In this document: positions 54,582 through 62,276 of the stretch, one piece after another | How the letters are laid out: each line of letters starts with the position of its first letter | Numbering within the stretch: position 1 is the stretch's first letter | DNA from: Bradyrhizobium sp. LTSP849 | Lineage (GTDB): Bacteria > Pseudomonadota > Alphaproteobacteria > Rhizobiales > Xanthobacteraceae | Reading direction: 5' to 3' | Length of the DNA: 64,000 nt | NCBI RefSeq assembly: GCF_000938255.1 | Contig: NZ_JYMR01000023.1 | Span: forward strand, 248,001 to 312,000 | Program-made: the position numbers and the translations under genes | Notes under the pieces: model-generated | What the model saw: only the letters and a program-made list of their open reading frames with translations | Databases searched by the model: none | What the model was told of the DNA's origin: nothing

Positions 54582-55421
54582 TCAGCCGAGGCGCGGCAGA
54601 TAGGATCCGATGTGATCTTCGGCGTCACCGGGACGATGGAAGCCCTGTTCGAAGAAGGCTTTGATCCTGTCCTGGGCAGCCGGTCGCGTGATCGAGGCCA
54701 TGCAGGTTTCCCAGCCGGCCGCGATCTCGACGTCCGGCGGCAGGCTCGCGGCATTGACGAGACGCTTGGTGTTCGCGATCGCCCATTTGTCGAAGGACGC
54801 GATGCGGTTCGCCAGCGCATCAACGAAGCCGTCAAGTTCCGCATCCGGCAGCGACCTGTTCACATAGCCATAGGCCGCGGCGAGATCAGCGCCGATGTCA
54901 TCCGAACTCAGGAGCACTTCGAGGGCTCTCTGCCTGCCCATCAGGCCGGGCAGGCGCGCCATCGGTCCTCCGCCGGCGACCAGGCCAACGCCGACTTCCC
55001 ATTGTGACAAGCGCGCTTTCTCGCGGCTCGCAAAGCTCATGTCGCAGGCGAGCGCAATCTCGCTTCCGTTTCCGGTCGCGCGGCCGCGGATCAGGGCGAT
55101 CGATACGACCGGCATGCGGGTGATGCGAACGAGGATGTCCGGCCACGCCTCCAAACCCGTCGGCCCTTGCGGCATATCCGTCAGGTCCTTGAAGTCCACG
55201 AAGAAATCACTGTGATTCAGGAAAAAGCCTTCGACGGCGCTATCGAAGACGATGACCTTGACCTCCTTGTCGGATTCGATCGTGGTGACGATCTCCCGAA
55301 GCTCGCGAACCAATTGCGGGCCCATCACGTTCAGCGGCGGATTATCGAAGGTCACTCGCCAATACGAAGCCGTGGGGCGGGTGAGCCTGATCTGCGTTGC
55401 GGTGTTCGTCGTCGCGTTCAT
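54582..55421 (-). CDS. Enoyl-CoA hydratase/isomerase-like protein 1
   Basis: 279 residues of the crotonase fold: WRVTFDNPPLNVMGPQLVREL, VIVFDSAVEGFFLNHSDF, RGRATGNGSEIALACDMSFAS with the oxyanion-hole glycines, then GPMARLPGLMGRQRALE. The glutamates of canonical hydratases are not obvious, so isomerase or other crotonase chemistry is possible. A GGAG site precedes ATG 55421; the frame runs further upstream into non-coding sequence. Paralogue of the truncated gene at 63656 (same WRVTFDxPPxN and FDSAVEGFF blocks). Confidence 0.83.
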   Translation of the reverse strand: MNATTNTATQIRLTRPTASYWRVTFDNPPLNVMGPQLVRELREIVTTIESDKEVKVIVFDSAVEGFFLNHSDFFVDFKDLTDMPQGPTGLEAWPDILVRITRMPVVSIALIRGRATGNGSEIALACDMSFASREKARLSQWEVGVGLVAGGGPMARLPGLMGRQRALEVLLSSDDIGADLAAAYGYVNRSLPDAELDGFVDALANRIASFDKWAIANTKRLVNAASLPPDVEIAAGWETCMASITRPAAQDRIKAFFEQGFHRPGDAEDHIGSYLPRLG

Positions 55422-55536
55422 TGGAGACTCCAGCTCTCGGGCCTTCGTAGCGGCCGGGTTCATTCTCGCGCATGTCATCGGTCTCCGAGCGCCGATCGGC
55501 GACGGAGTTTCAGCAGTCTTCAACTTTGCTGTGGTG

Positions 55537-55564
55537 GAGAGGTGCTCATCGACGAGCACCTCTC
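55537..55564 (-). repeat. Perfect 11-bp inverted repeat between DJ-1 and crotonase genes
   Basis: GAGAGGTGCTC (55537-55547) and its reverse complement (55554-55564) flank a 6-nt loop in the 169-nt gap after the DJ-1 stop. There is no T-run on either strand, so it may be an mRNA-processing or stabilising hairpin or a partial terminator that lowers expression of the six genes downstream, rather than a full stop. Confidence 0.5.
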
Positions 55565-55590
55565 AGGGCAAATCGATCGATCGACCGTCC

Positions 55591-56289
55591 CTACGCGGCC
55601 GATTTGGCCTTTTGGGCCAAGGCGGCGAGCAGCGTCTGCGCGGCCGGACCCGACGAGTGCGGATTCTGCCCGGTGATGAGCTGGCCGGCGCTGACGACGT
55701 GCACGCCCCAGTTTGCCGTTTTCGAGAAGACGGCGCCGAGCTTAAGCATCTCGTCTTCGACGAGGAAAGGCACCACCTTGGTGAGGCCAACGTCTTCCTC
55801 CTCGCCGTTGGTGAAGCCGGTGACTTCCTTGCCTTGCACCAGCGGCTTGCCGTCGGGCGTCTTGACGTGACGCAGCGCACCGGTCGAATGGCAGACGACC
55901 GCGATTGTCTTGCCGGCGGCGAGGAACGATTCGATCAGCTTGACCGAGTCCTTGTCCTCGGCGAGATCCCACATCGGCCCGTGGCCACCGGGATAGAAGA
56001 CGGTGTCGAAATCTTCCTGGCGCACGCTGTCGAGGCGGACGGTCTTGTCGAGCTGGGCTTCAGCAGCCGCATCCTTCTCGAAGCGGAGCGTGAGATCGGT
56101 GCGGGAATCGGGCTCGTTGCTCTTGGGGTCGAGCGGCGGACGACCGCCCTTCGGCGAGGCGAGCGTGATCTCCGCCCCGGAATCCCTAAAGACGAAATAG
56201 GGTGCCGCCAGCTCTTCGAGCCAGAAACCGGTCTTGCGTCCGGTGTTGCCCAACTGGTCGTGCGAAGTGATGACCATCAATACTTTCAT
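55591..56289 (-). CDS. DJ-1/PfpI-superfamily protein (class I glutamine amidotransferase-like, Hsp31-like)
   Basis: 232 residues. MKVLMVITSHDQLGN, FWLEELAAPYFVFRDSGAEI, YPGGHGPMWDL and the nucleophile elbow VVCHSTGAL with Cys133 are the family marks; Glu25/Glu26 and His103 or His134 may complete the site. Hsp31-like members detoxify glyoxals or protect proteins from glycation. Start at 56289 is chosen for the family N terminus and a GGGAG-type site upstream. First gene of a seven-gene minus-strand run (to 49032), behind decamer element C. Confidence 0.86.
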   Translation of the reverse strand: MKVLMVITSHDQLGNTGRKTGFWLEELAAPYFVFRDSGAEITLASPKGGRPPLDPKSNEPDSRTDLTLRFEKDAAAEAQLDKTVRLDSVRQEDFDTVFYPGGHGPMWDLAEDKDSVKLIESFLAAGKTIAVVCHSTGALRHVKTPDGKPLVQGKEVTGFTNGEEEDVGLTKVVPFLVEDEMLKLGAVFSKTANWGVHVVSAGQLITGQNPHSSGPAAQTLLAALAQKAKSAA

Positions 56290-56398
56290 AGCTGTCTCCC
56301 GTGATTGCGCTCGCTGAATGACGCTCTCCGTCGTGGCGGAGCTGCGCCGGCGTAAGTCTTGTTCGAGCTCGTGACGTTGTTCGCTGCTCGTGAGACGC

Positions 56399-56452
56399 AA
56401 TCTGCACCCGGGCCGGGTTGTTAGCTCGTTATGTATTGTTAGACGGTGAGAG
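56399..56452 (-). promoter_or_regulatory. Decamer-repeat operator/promoter C (toward DJ-1 operon)
   Basis: Read on the minus strand, half-sites CTCTC (degenerate), CTAAC and ATAAC begin at 56452, 56442 and 56432, at 10-nt steps; the last decamer is ATAACGAGCT. Exactly 18 nt later is CAGATT (56404-56399). A further CTAAC overlaps just downstream (56424-56420), out of the 10-nt phase. The leader to ATG 56289 would be about 100 nt. Confidence 0.58.
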
Positions 56453-56489
56453 TGGAGGTTATGGCGAGGCTGCTCGCCGGCTAACGCCG

Positions 56490-57197
56490 CTATTCGAAGA
56501 CGGCGTCGAAGATCTCGACGTCGATCAGCACGGGCTTCGCGATCACGGTTCCGTCAGGCCGCAGCGTCTGCGAGCGCCGAAGAGTCGGCACCACGATGCC
56601 GCTAAAATTCTCATGAGCCCACGAGTAATGCGCGACTTTCGTCCCGAGGAGATCGTGATCGGTTCGCCTCTGCAAGGCGTTCTCGTCGAAATAGAAGATT
56701 TGCTCGGACGCAAGGGAGATGAGGCTCGGCGGGAACTGCGCGCGAAGACGCCGCCAGGGCTCAGTATGCTCCTGCCACGGCGGCAGCTCCTCCACCACGA
56801 CGTCGGGATGGGCGAGCAGGAACGGGGTCGTGAGATAGTTCCAGATCGCGACGCCGCAGAAGAAGACCAGATGCAGTTCGTCCGCCAGCGCATGCGCGCC
56901 GTTGGTGGGGAAGGCAAGGGTCGGGTTGCTCCAGGTCTGCAACACCTGACCGTCCAGGCTTTCGATCGTGATTGCGTCCGGCTGAAAGGAGCCGGACTGC
57001 TCGCCCCCGGTGATGCCGGTGAAACGGACCGATTGTGTCCGCGTCGATCCTTCCGCAGTCACGTCCTTGAATTCGCGGGCATGTCCGGCATCGGAGAACA
57101 GCGTGCCGCCAACGGAAAGATGCAGCGTGAACCGGTTCAGGCTATTCCAGCGGGCCAGGCCCCCGCAGGCGTCGATCGCATCGTCAAGAAGGGCCAT
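56490..57197 (-). CDS. Unrecognised 235-residue protein (HGG family copy 2)
   Basis: Paralogue of the 48164-48883 product: DAIDACGGLARWNSLNRF, GGTLFSDAGH, FCGVAIWNYLTTPFLLAHPDVVVEELPPW and EQIFYFDENALQRRTDHDLL align with the same blocks of copy 1, and the end (VLIDVEIFDAVFE) is similar. No signal peptide, membrane helix or named domain was recognised. The start at 57197 is favoured over 57209 because it aligns with copy 1. Both copies lie downstream of a decamer element at almost the same distance, which suggests they belong to the core of the regulon. Function unknown. Confidence 0.75.
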   Translation of the reverse strand: MALLDDAIDACGGLARWNSLNRFTLHLSVGGTLFSDAGHAREFKDVTAEGSTRTQSVRFTGITGGEQSGSFQPDAITIESLDGQVLQTWSNPTLAFPTNGAHALADELHLVFFCGVAIWNYLTTPFLLAHPDVVVEELPPWQEHTEPWRRLRAQFPPSLISLASEQIFYFDENALQRRTDHDLLGTKVAHYSWAHENFSGIVVPTLRRSQTLRPDGTVIAKPVLIDVEIFDAVFE

Positions 57198-57227
57198 GTC
57201 TCGCTGCATCCACCATGAATTGCCTTC

Positions 57228-57281
57228 ACCATGGCCGGGTGGGTGCTGCTTGGCGTGTTAGAAGTTGTTAGGAGTTGCGAG
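57228..57281 (-). promoter_or_regulatory. Decamer-repeat operator/promoter D (toward HGG copy 2)
   Basis: Read on the minus strand, half-sites CTCGC, CTAAC and CTAAC begin at 57281, 57271 and 57261; the last decamer is CTAACACGCC. The hexamer CATGGT (57233-57228) follows after exactly 18 nt. It lies between the stop of regulator 2 (57316) and HGG copy 2. The first decamer begins CTCGCAAC, as do the extra upstream decamers of elements E (CTCGCAAT) and F (CTCGCAAC). Confidence 0.57.
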
Positions 57282-57315
57282 AGCTTGATTTCGCGATATC
57301 TCGTTGAAGATGCTC

Positions 57316-60153
57316 TCAATTCAGGGCGTCGAGGAGCCCTCTGGCTGCGACCAGATCGCGGGTCGAGAGGCCTTCCTGATATTGTGCCACGAGCGGCGCG
57401 AGCAGAGTCTGCGCGTCGCCCTTTCGTCCGGTCCGCTGCCAGACGCGGGCAAGGCTCGTGGCCCCCCGCAGCTGCCAGCCGAGCGCACGTTGCCGGCGCG
57501 ATAAGACGAGCGATTGCTGGAAATAGCCCTCGGCCTCCGCCGCTCTGCCGGACTGGGCCAGAATGTCCCCCTTGACCCTGAGCATCTCCGGCATGTCGAA
57601 GGATTCGCCGTGATCGCCGATCTGGGCGATGGCCTCGTCGATCGTGCGCAAGGCGTCATCGGGCTCGTTCTGGGCCGCGAGAGCCTCCGCGAGCGCTGTC
57701 GCAAACACTGTCGTCATGATCCGGTGCCGCGTCGCGTACAAGATGGCCTGGCTGCGCCGGAGATGATCGATGCCGCCGGTGACGTCCCCGCGGCGGAGCA
57801 GAAGCTCGCCCTTCTGACCGATGCCGACCGCGTGATAGGGGCCGAGGAAATGCCGCGCGGCGTGGTCGATCAGCCGCTCGATCAAGCTTTCTGCGCTGGC
57901 CCAGTCGCCGATCCACAAAAACACGTAGATGGTCCAGATCAGGGCAATGCCGAGCGTCAGGGGTTGCTCGAGCTGCTCGGCCTCCCGCACGGTATATCGG
58001 GCCGCCTCGATCGCGCGGTCGGGCCTGCCGGTGAGCCAGAGCCCGCGCGCCAGCGCGACCAATGCGACAATGCGGTCGTCATAGCCGAGATGCCCGATAT
58101 TCAGCCGCTGCGAGCCCGGATTTTGGACCATCGCGCTTTCGCAGAACTGGACGGCCTTGTCCTGGTTGCCGATCAAGTGATGCGCCACGCCCAGCATCCA
58201 CTCGACGTTGAGGGTGCTGGTCGGGTCGTTCAGTTTCCGGGCGACGCTTTCGCCCTGTTCGCCGGTCCCGAGCGCGCCGCGAAAATCTCCGACCCGGGTC
58301 AGGTAGATGTGCAATCCGCGCAGCAGCCATAGCTGCCAGTGCAGGTCGTCCAGCTCCTCGGCCAGTTGCAGGCTTCGCGTGAACGCGGACCGGACCCCTT
58401 CGGTATTGCCCTGCGTAAACATCACGGAGACGCCGAGCGCTGCCTGCAATGTCATTTCCTTGCGGCTATCGATCACATCGGCAGAAGCGAGCGCCTGCTG
58501 GGTCCAGCGATAGCATTCCGTGAGTAATGTCAGCTCGAGGAAGAATTGCGCCGCCGCAGCCGCCAGATCCACGCCGATGGTGCGGTCGCCGTTTTCCGAG
58601 AAGGTCCAGGTCAACGCGGCCCGCACATTCGGCAGATGGTCGGCATAGGGCAGGAATCCGCCCGAGCTCTGCATGCCATTGGATTTGATGGAAATGTCGT
58701 GCAGGAAGTCGCGGAAATACGCGGCGTGGGCCCGCGCGGCGCGGGCCGCTTCGCCGCTCTCGATGAGCTTGTTTCCCGCGAAGGCACGGGTCGTGTCGAG
58801 CAGGCGGTACCTCAATCGCCGTTCCGCAGGCGACGTCGCGATCAGGGATTTCGAGAGCAGGTTCGAGATCGCCTCGACGGCCTCCGCCTCGCTGATGCCC
58901 TGACATGAGGCGACGGCGAGCGCAGCTTCCAGCGTGAATGGCCCGACGAACACCGACAAACCGCGCAAGGTCGTGCTCTCGGCTGCGGGCAGCAGGTCGT
59001 AACTCCAGCTGAGCGCCGCGCTCAGCGTCTGGTGCCGGGGAATCGCGGTGCGGCGCCCCCGCCATAGCAGCGAGAACCGGCTGTCGAGCAGCGAGGCGGT
59101 TCCGGCGATCCCGTAGGCATTGACGCGTCCGGCGGCAAGCTCGATTGCGAGTGCAATGCCGTCCAGGCGTCGGCAGATATCGGCGACGAGCGGGGCATCC
59201 TCTTCGCTGAGTTCGAATTCGCTCAGGCTCTCGGCGATCCGCTCGACGAACAGCTGGCTCGCCGGATAGGCAAGGATGTCGGCCATGCTGAGTCCGTCAC
59301 GGTGCGGCGGACAATCCAGGGGAAACAGCCGGTACACGCGCTCGCCTTCGGTGCGAAAGGACTCGCGGCTGGTGGCGAGAATATGCAGCTCGGGGGCCTC
59401 CCGCACGATGCGCTCCGCCAACGGGGCGAGCTCGTCGAGGATGTGCTCGCAGCTGTCGAACACCAGCAGCATCCGCCGGCTGCGCAGGAACGTCAGCAGC
59501 GCCGGTGTCGGGTCGTCCGAATTGACGGTCAGGCCGAGTGCCGCGGCGATCGTGCCGGGAACGAGCCGTGGGTCTGTCAGTGCGCCGAAGTCGACGAAGC
59601 AGACCTGGCCATCGAAGCCCGCAAGCTGACCATGCGCCAAGGCGAGTGCGACCGAGGTCTTGCCGATGCCGCCAGGGCCGACGATGGTGACGAAGCGGTG
59701 CAGGGAAAGTTCGGCAGAAATCTTCTCGACGGCGTCGTCTCGCCCGATCATCTTCGCGAGCGGGGCGGGCAGGGAGCGAAGCGAGGAGACAGGCGCGCTG
59801 GGCCGGTTCTCCAAAGGAGCGGCGCGGAGCAGGGGGGCCGCGAAACAATAGCCGCGGCCAGGCACATTGACGACATAACGGGAACCTTCGCTGGGATCAC
59901 CCAGGGCCTTGCGCAGGGACGTGATGTGGAAGCGCAGGCTGCCTTCGTCGACATTCACGTCGGCCCAGACCCGTTTGACCAATTCCCGCTTGTCGATGAC
60001 CTCGCCGGCACGCTCGACGAGATAGACGAGGATATCGAGCGCGCGGCCGCCGAGATGAAGTGGCGCGCCATCCTTCTCCAGCAGCCGCGACTTGGGGAAC
60101 AGCCGAAAGGCTCCGAAGGAAATGGCCGAATCCTGGTCGTTAGTGTCCGGCAC
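57316..60153 (-). CDS. Winged-helix / STAND ATPase / TPR transcriptional regulator 2
   Basis: 945 residues, paralogue of regulator 1 with the same order: OmpR-type winged helix (about 12-108: LGGRALDILVYLVERAGEVI, SLRFHITSLRKALGD, YVVNVPGRGYCFAAP), STAND ATPase with Walker A GPGGIGKT at 159-166 and Walker B MLLVFDSCEHI, then a long helical TPR-like half. It starts with GTG 60153. A near-perfect inverted repeat lies 59 nt upstream. It is divergent from the HisKA_2 kinase gene and its element G, and its 3' end adjoins element D, so it is surrounded by the proposed targets. Confidence 0.86.
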   Translation of the reverse strand: MPDTNDQDSAISFGAFRLFPKSRLLEKDGAPLHLGGRALDILVYLVERAGEVIDKRELVKRVWADVNVDEGSLRFHITSLRKALGDPSEGSRYVVNVPGRGYCFAAPLLRAAPLENRPSAPVSSLRSLPAPLAKMIGRDDAVEKISAELSLHRFVTIVGPGGIGKTSVALALAHGQLAGFDGQVCFVDFGALTDPRLVPGTIAAALGLTVNSDDPTPALLTFLRSRRMLLVFDSCEHILDELAPLAERIVREAPELHILATSRESFRTEGERVYRLFPLDCPPHRDGLSMADILAYPASQLFVERIAESLSEFELSEEDAPLVADICRRLDGIALAIELAAGRVNAYGIAGTASLLDSRFSLLWRGRRTAIPRHQTLSAALSWSYDLLPAAESTTLRGLSVFVGPFTLEAALAVASCQGISEAEAVEAISNLLSKSLIATSPAERRLRYRLLDTTRAFAGNKLIESGEAARAARAHAAYFRDFLHDISIKSNGMQSSGGFLPYADHLPNVRAALTWTFSENGDRTIGVDLAAAAAQFFLELTLLTECYRWTQQALASADVIDSRKEMTLQAALGVSVMFTQGNTEGVRSAFTRSLQLAEELDDLHWQLWLLRGLHIYLTRVGDFRGALGTGEQGESVARKLNDPTSTLNVEWMLGVAHHLIGNQDKAVQFCESAMVQNPGSQRLNIGHLGYDDRIVALVALARGLWLTGRPDRAIEAARYTVREAEQLEQPLTLGIALIWTIYVFLWIGDWASAESLIERLIDHAARHFLGPYHAVGIGQKGELLLRRGDVTGGIDHLRRSQAILYATRHRIMTTVFATALAEALAAQNEPDDALRTIDEAIAQIGDHGESFDMPEMLRVKGDILAQSGRAAEAEGYFQQSLVLSRRQRALGWQLRGATSLARVWQRTGRKGDAQTLLAPLVAQYQEGLSTRDLVAARGLLDALN

Positions 60154-60211
60154 GCGCCAATGATCCCAGCGGGAGGGCTGATGTCTGTACGTTGATCTAG
60201 CAGAACGAGGT

Positions 60212-60227
60212 GGCCAGTAAACTGGCC
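60212..60227. promoter_or_regulatory. Palindromic operator candidate before regulator 2
   Basis: GGCCAGT, two bases AA, then ACTGGCC: a perfect 7-bp inverted repeat 59 nt upstream of GTG 60153. Its symmetry is unlike the direct-repeat decamers, so it would bind a different, dimeric regulator that controls expression of regulator 2. No such regulator can be named from the window. Confidence 0.45.
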
Positions 60228-60388
60228 GAAAGTGGCGAAATCGCGCGGCAATCGGCCGGTCGAACAGGGACTATCCGTCACAAATTTTGCTTAAACGCGA
60301 GCAGTCTACGAAGCGACCGGCACAACTTGTCAGTGTGCCCTGACCGTCGAGATGGCACTCCGGCCGCAAAGTTGTGATACCGCCGATC

Positions 60389-60442
60389 ATAACAGAATCT
60401 TGCAACGTCTAACGAGCAAAACGCGCACGACGCATCCATTAT
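60389..60442 (+). promoter_or_regulatory. Decamer-repeat operator/promoter G (toward HisKA_2 kinase)
   Basis: Half-sites ATAAC, CTTGC (degenerate) and CTAAC begin at 60389, 60399 and 60409; the last decamer is CTAACGAGCA. Exactly 18 nt later is CATTAT (60437-60442), the best -10 of the set. The transcript would start near 60449, which fits a start codon at 60483 with a strong ribosome site. Confidence 0.62.
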
Positions 60443-60482
60443 AGCCTTCGAGTTTGGTCCTATGTCCAGCGGGGAGGCTAAC

Positions 60483-61151
60483 ATGTCCGATATCGGCTCC
60501 AGGGCGAACGACGATTTCGTTCAATCTCAGTATATCGCCAGTCTTGACGTTCAGTCGCGTGATTGGGAACTCGTGCTGCGGGAATCGCATCATCGGATGA
60601 AGAACACGCTGACACTGCTGGGTGCGTCAGTCCGCCGCGATTTCACGCGGGCCGGTACCCGGGACGTGTCGGTTGCAGTGGACCGGTTCGAGCGGCGGAT
60701 CGTCGCTTTCGGCAGGCTTTATCAACTCTTGTCCGACGACGACGACCTGACGACGGTCCCGGTCGAGGCCTTCTTCGAAAACCTGTGCGAAGCGCTCTCC
60801 GGGGCGGTGCTGGAGCCGGCGGGGATCCGCTGCGAGGCTGCGATAGAAAGCGGCACGCTGCCGGCATCGCAGTGTCATCGTCTCGCACTGATGCTGACGG
60901 AACTGGTTACGAATGCGGCAAAGCATGCCTTCGCGAACAAGAGTGGTGCACTGATCCGTGTCGAAATGGCCCATCGCGATGGCGCCTGGCTCTGCACCGT
61001 GGCCGACAACGGGATCGGCGCCACCGGTCCGCTTCAGGGCACCGGCAGTCGCATTCTCGAAGGCCTCGCACGCAGCATCCACGCGCGACTGCATGGCGAA
61101 GCCGGGCAGGGCGGCACGCGGGTGACCATCGCGATGCCGGCCGCTGCTTGA
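60483..61151 (+). CDS. Minimal HisKA_2-type sensor histidine kinase without sensor domain
   Basis: 222 residues. The H-box is ESHHRMKNTLTLLGASVRRD (phospho-acceptor His in HRMKN), the N-box is ELVTNAAKHAF, the G1 box VADNGIGA, and a final GGTRVTIAMP closes the ATPase. There is no PAS, GAF or membrane segment, only a short N terminus, so it must receive its signal from another protein or act as a phosphotransfer module. HisKA_2 kinases of alphaproteobacteria often serve the general stress response (PhyR/NepR); no such partner is in the window. GGGGAGG 5 nt before ATG 60483 decides the start over ATG 60462. Confidence 0.85.
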   Translation: MSDIGSRANDDFVQSQYIASLDVQSRDWELVLRESHHRMKNTLTLLGASVRRDFTRAGTRDVSVAVDRFERRIVAFGRLYQLLSDDDDLTTVPVEAFFENLCEALSGAVLEPAGIRCEAAIESGTLPASQCHRLALMLTELVTNAAKHAFANKSGALIRVEMAHRDGAWLCTVADNGIGATGPLQGTGSRILEGLARSIHARLHGEAGQGGTRVTIAMPAAA

Positions 61152-61162
61152 AGATGCTTCTG

Positions 61163-61226
61163 CTCGCAATCGCTAACGAGCCATAACATCCCATAACGAG
61201 CAATATTCCCCGGTCTGGGCCAAGGT
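61163..61226 (+). promoter_or_regulatory. Decamer-repeat operator/promoter E (toward VOC gene)
   Basis: Half-sites CTAAC, ATAAC and ATAAC begin at 61173, 61183 and 61193; the last decamer is ATAACGAGCA. A further decamer starting CTCGC is in phase upstream (61163). The hexamer CAAGGT (61221-61226) follows after exactly 18 nt. All three core half-sites keep TAAC, making this and F the clearest copies. Confidence 0.65.
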
Positions 61227-61282
61227 GATTGTGCAGACAGCGGGATCGGCCCGAGCCCGCGCCTCACATCAGGGAGTTCGAC

Positions 61283-61972
61283 ATGGCCACACCACAAAGC
61301 GATCGTGATGCCGCAGCCAAGCCTTTGGCATCGCGTGGCGTTGATCTGAAGCTCGAAGTCGTTGTCATCCCGGTGTCCGATGTCGACCGCGCCAAGGCGT
61401 TCTACACGCGCCTTGGCTGGCGTTTGGACGCCGATTTTGCCTCGGGCAGCGAATGGCGCGTGATCCAGTTCACGCCGCCGGGCTCGGCCTGTTCGGTGAT
61501 TTTCGGCAAGAACGTCACGGCGGCAGCGCCGGGTTCGGCGCGGGGACTGTACCTGATCGTCTCCGACCTTGAGGTGGCGCGGAAAGATCTGCTCGAGCGC
61601 GGCATTGACGTCAGCAAGCCGTTCCACGGGGGCGGCGACGTTCACGCCGGACCGGATGAGCCATACCTGTCCGGTAGCGTTCGGGTCAGTGGTGTTGACC
61701 CGAACCGCGGCAGCTACGGTTCGTTTGCTTCGTTCAGCGATCCCGACGGCAATGGCTGGCTGTTTCAGGAAGTGACGGCACGTCTGCCCGGTCGCATCGA
61801 TGCAACCGATACGACGTTCACGTCCGCGAGCGAGCTTGCCGGCGCGTTGCGCCGCGCGGCGGCAGCGCATGGCGAGCACGAGAAGCGCACCGGTGGGCAT
61901 GACGAAAATTGGCAGGCCTGGTACGCGGACTACATCGTGCGCGAGCAGGCCGGTCAGCCCCTGCCGTCCTGA
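61283..61972 (+). CDS. VOC-family (glyoxalase/bleomycin-resistance-like) protein
   Basis: 229 residues. One VOC module begins KLEVVVIPVSDVDRAKAFYTRLGWRLD and ends FASFSDPDGNGWLFQEVTARL, with candidate metal ligands Glu at both ends of this block and a His-rich loop (FHGGGDVHAGPD). A C-terminal tail of about 60 residues (AHGEHEKRTGGHDENWQAWYADYIVREQAG) is additional. Closely similar to the VOC half of the 53533 fusion protein. AGGGAG precedes ATG 61283. Controlled by element E; it probably handles a small electrophile or thiol adduct, by family analogy. Confidence 0.83.
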   Translation: MATPQSDRDAAAKPLASRGVDLKLEVVVIPVSDVDRAKAFYTRLGWRLDADFASGSEWRVIQFTPPGSACSVIFGKNVTAAAPGSARGLYLIVSDLEVARKDLLERGIDVSKPFHGGGDVHAGPDEPYLSGSVRVSGVDPNRGSYGSFASFSDPDGNGWLFQEVTARLPGRIDATDTTFTSASELAGALRRAAAAHGEHEKRTGGHDENWQAWYADYIVREQAGQPLPS

Positions 61973-62057
61973 GTTGCTTGACGTGGATTCGTTCGATCGC
62001 ACCGGGGCATCTGTGAGCGCGGCACGCGCATAACTCTTGCACACCTGACGTTAGCCG

Positions 62058-62093
62058 ATACGGCGCGCGATGATTGTTCGTCGCGCGCCGTAT
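62058..62093 (+). terminator. Strong hairpin after VOC gene
   Basis: A perfect 13-bp stem (ATACGGCGCGCGA, 62058-62070, with its complement at 62081-62093) around a 10-nt loop, 85 nt after the VOC stop in the 304-nt gene-free gap 61973-62276. A short TTGC follows rather than a long T-run. It separates the VOC unit from element F, so a terminator role is likely. Confidence 0.55.
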
Positions 62094-62140
62094 TGCATGC
62101 GCATCGCGATCGTCGATCGCTGTCATCTGTGTCACGACGA

Positions 62141-62204
62141 CTCGCAACGGCTAACGCAGTCTAACAATCCATAACGAGCAAATTGCCGATGCGTGCGCCA
62201 ATGT
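62141..62204 (+). promoter_or_regulatory. Decamer-repeat operator/promoter F (toward epoxide hydrolase)
   Basis: Half-sites CTAAC, CTAAC and ATAAC begin at 62151, 62161 and 62171; the last decamer is ATAACGAGCA, identical to that of element E. A CTCGC-type decamer is in phase upstream (62141). The hexamer CAATGT (62199-62204) follows after exactly 18 nt. The start codon is 73 nt beyond it. Confidence 0.65.
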
Positions 62205-62276
62205 CCCGGCATGACGAACCGACGCGTTAATTTCGAATTCGGTCAGCGTCGCCGACCAAAGCCAGGGAGAACCAAC

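Larger units (their letters stand above)
60154..60482 (+). other. Intergenic control region between regulator 2 and HisKA_2 kinase
   Basis: 329 nt without a gene. It contains the inverted repeat at 60212-60227 near the regulator 2 start and decamer element G at 60389-60442 in front of the kinase. The part from 60280 to 60460 is more AT-rich than the coding sequence around it, as expected for promoters. Confidence 0.6.

Noticed and set aside
56420..56424. The extra GTTAG next to element C as its last half-site
   Set aside because: It is 8 nt, not 10 nt, from the neighbouring half-site; the ATAACGAGC decamer gives the correct phase with the -10 hexamer.
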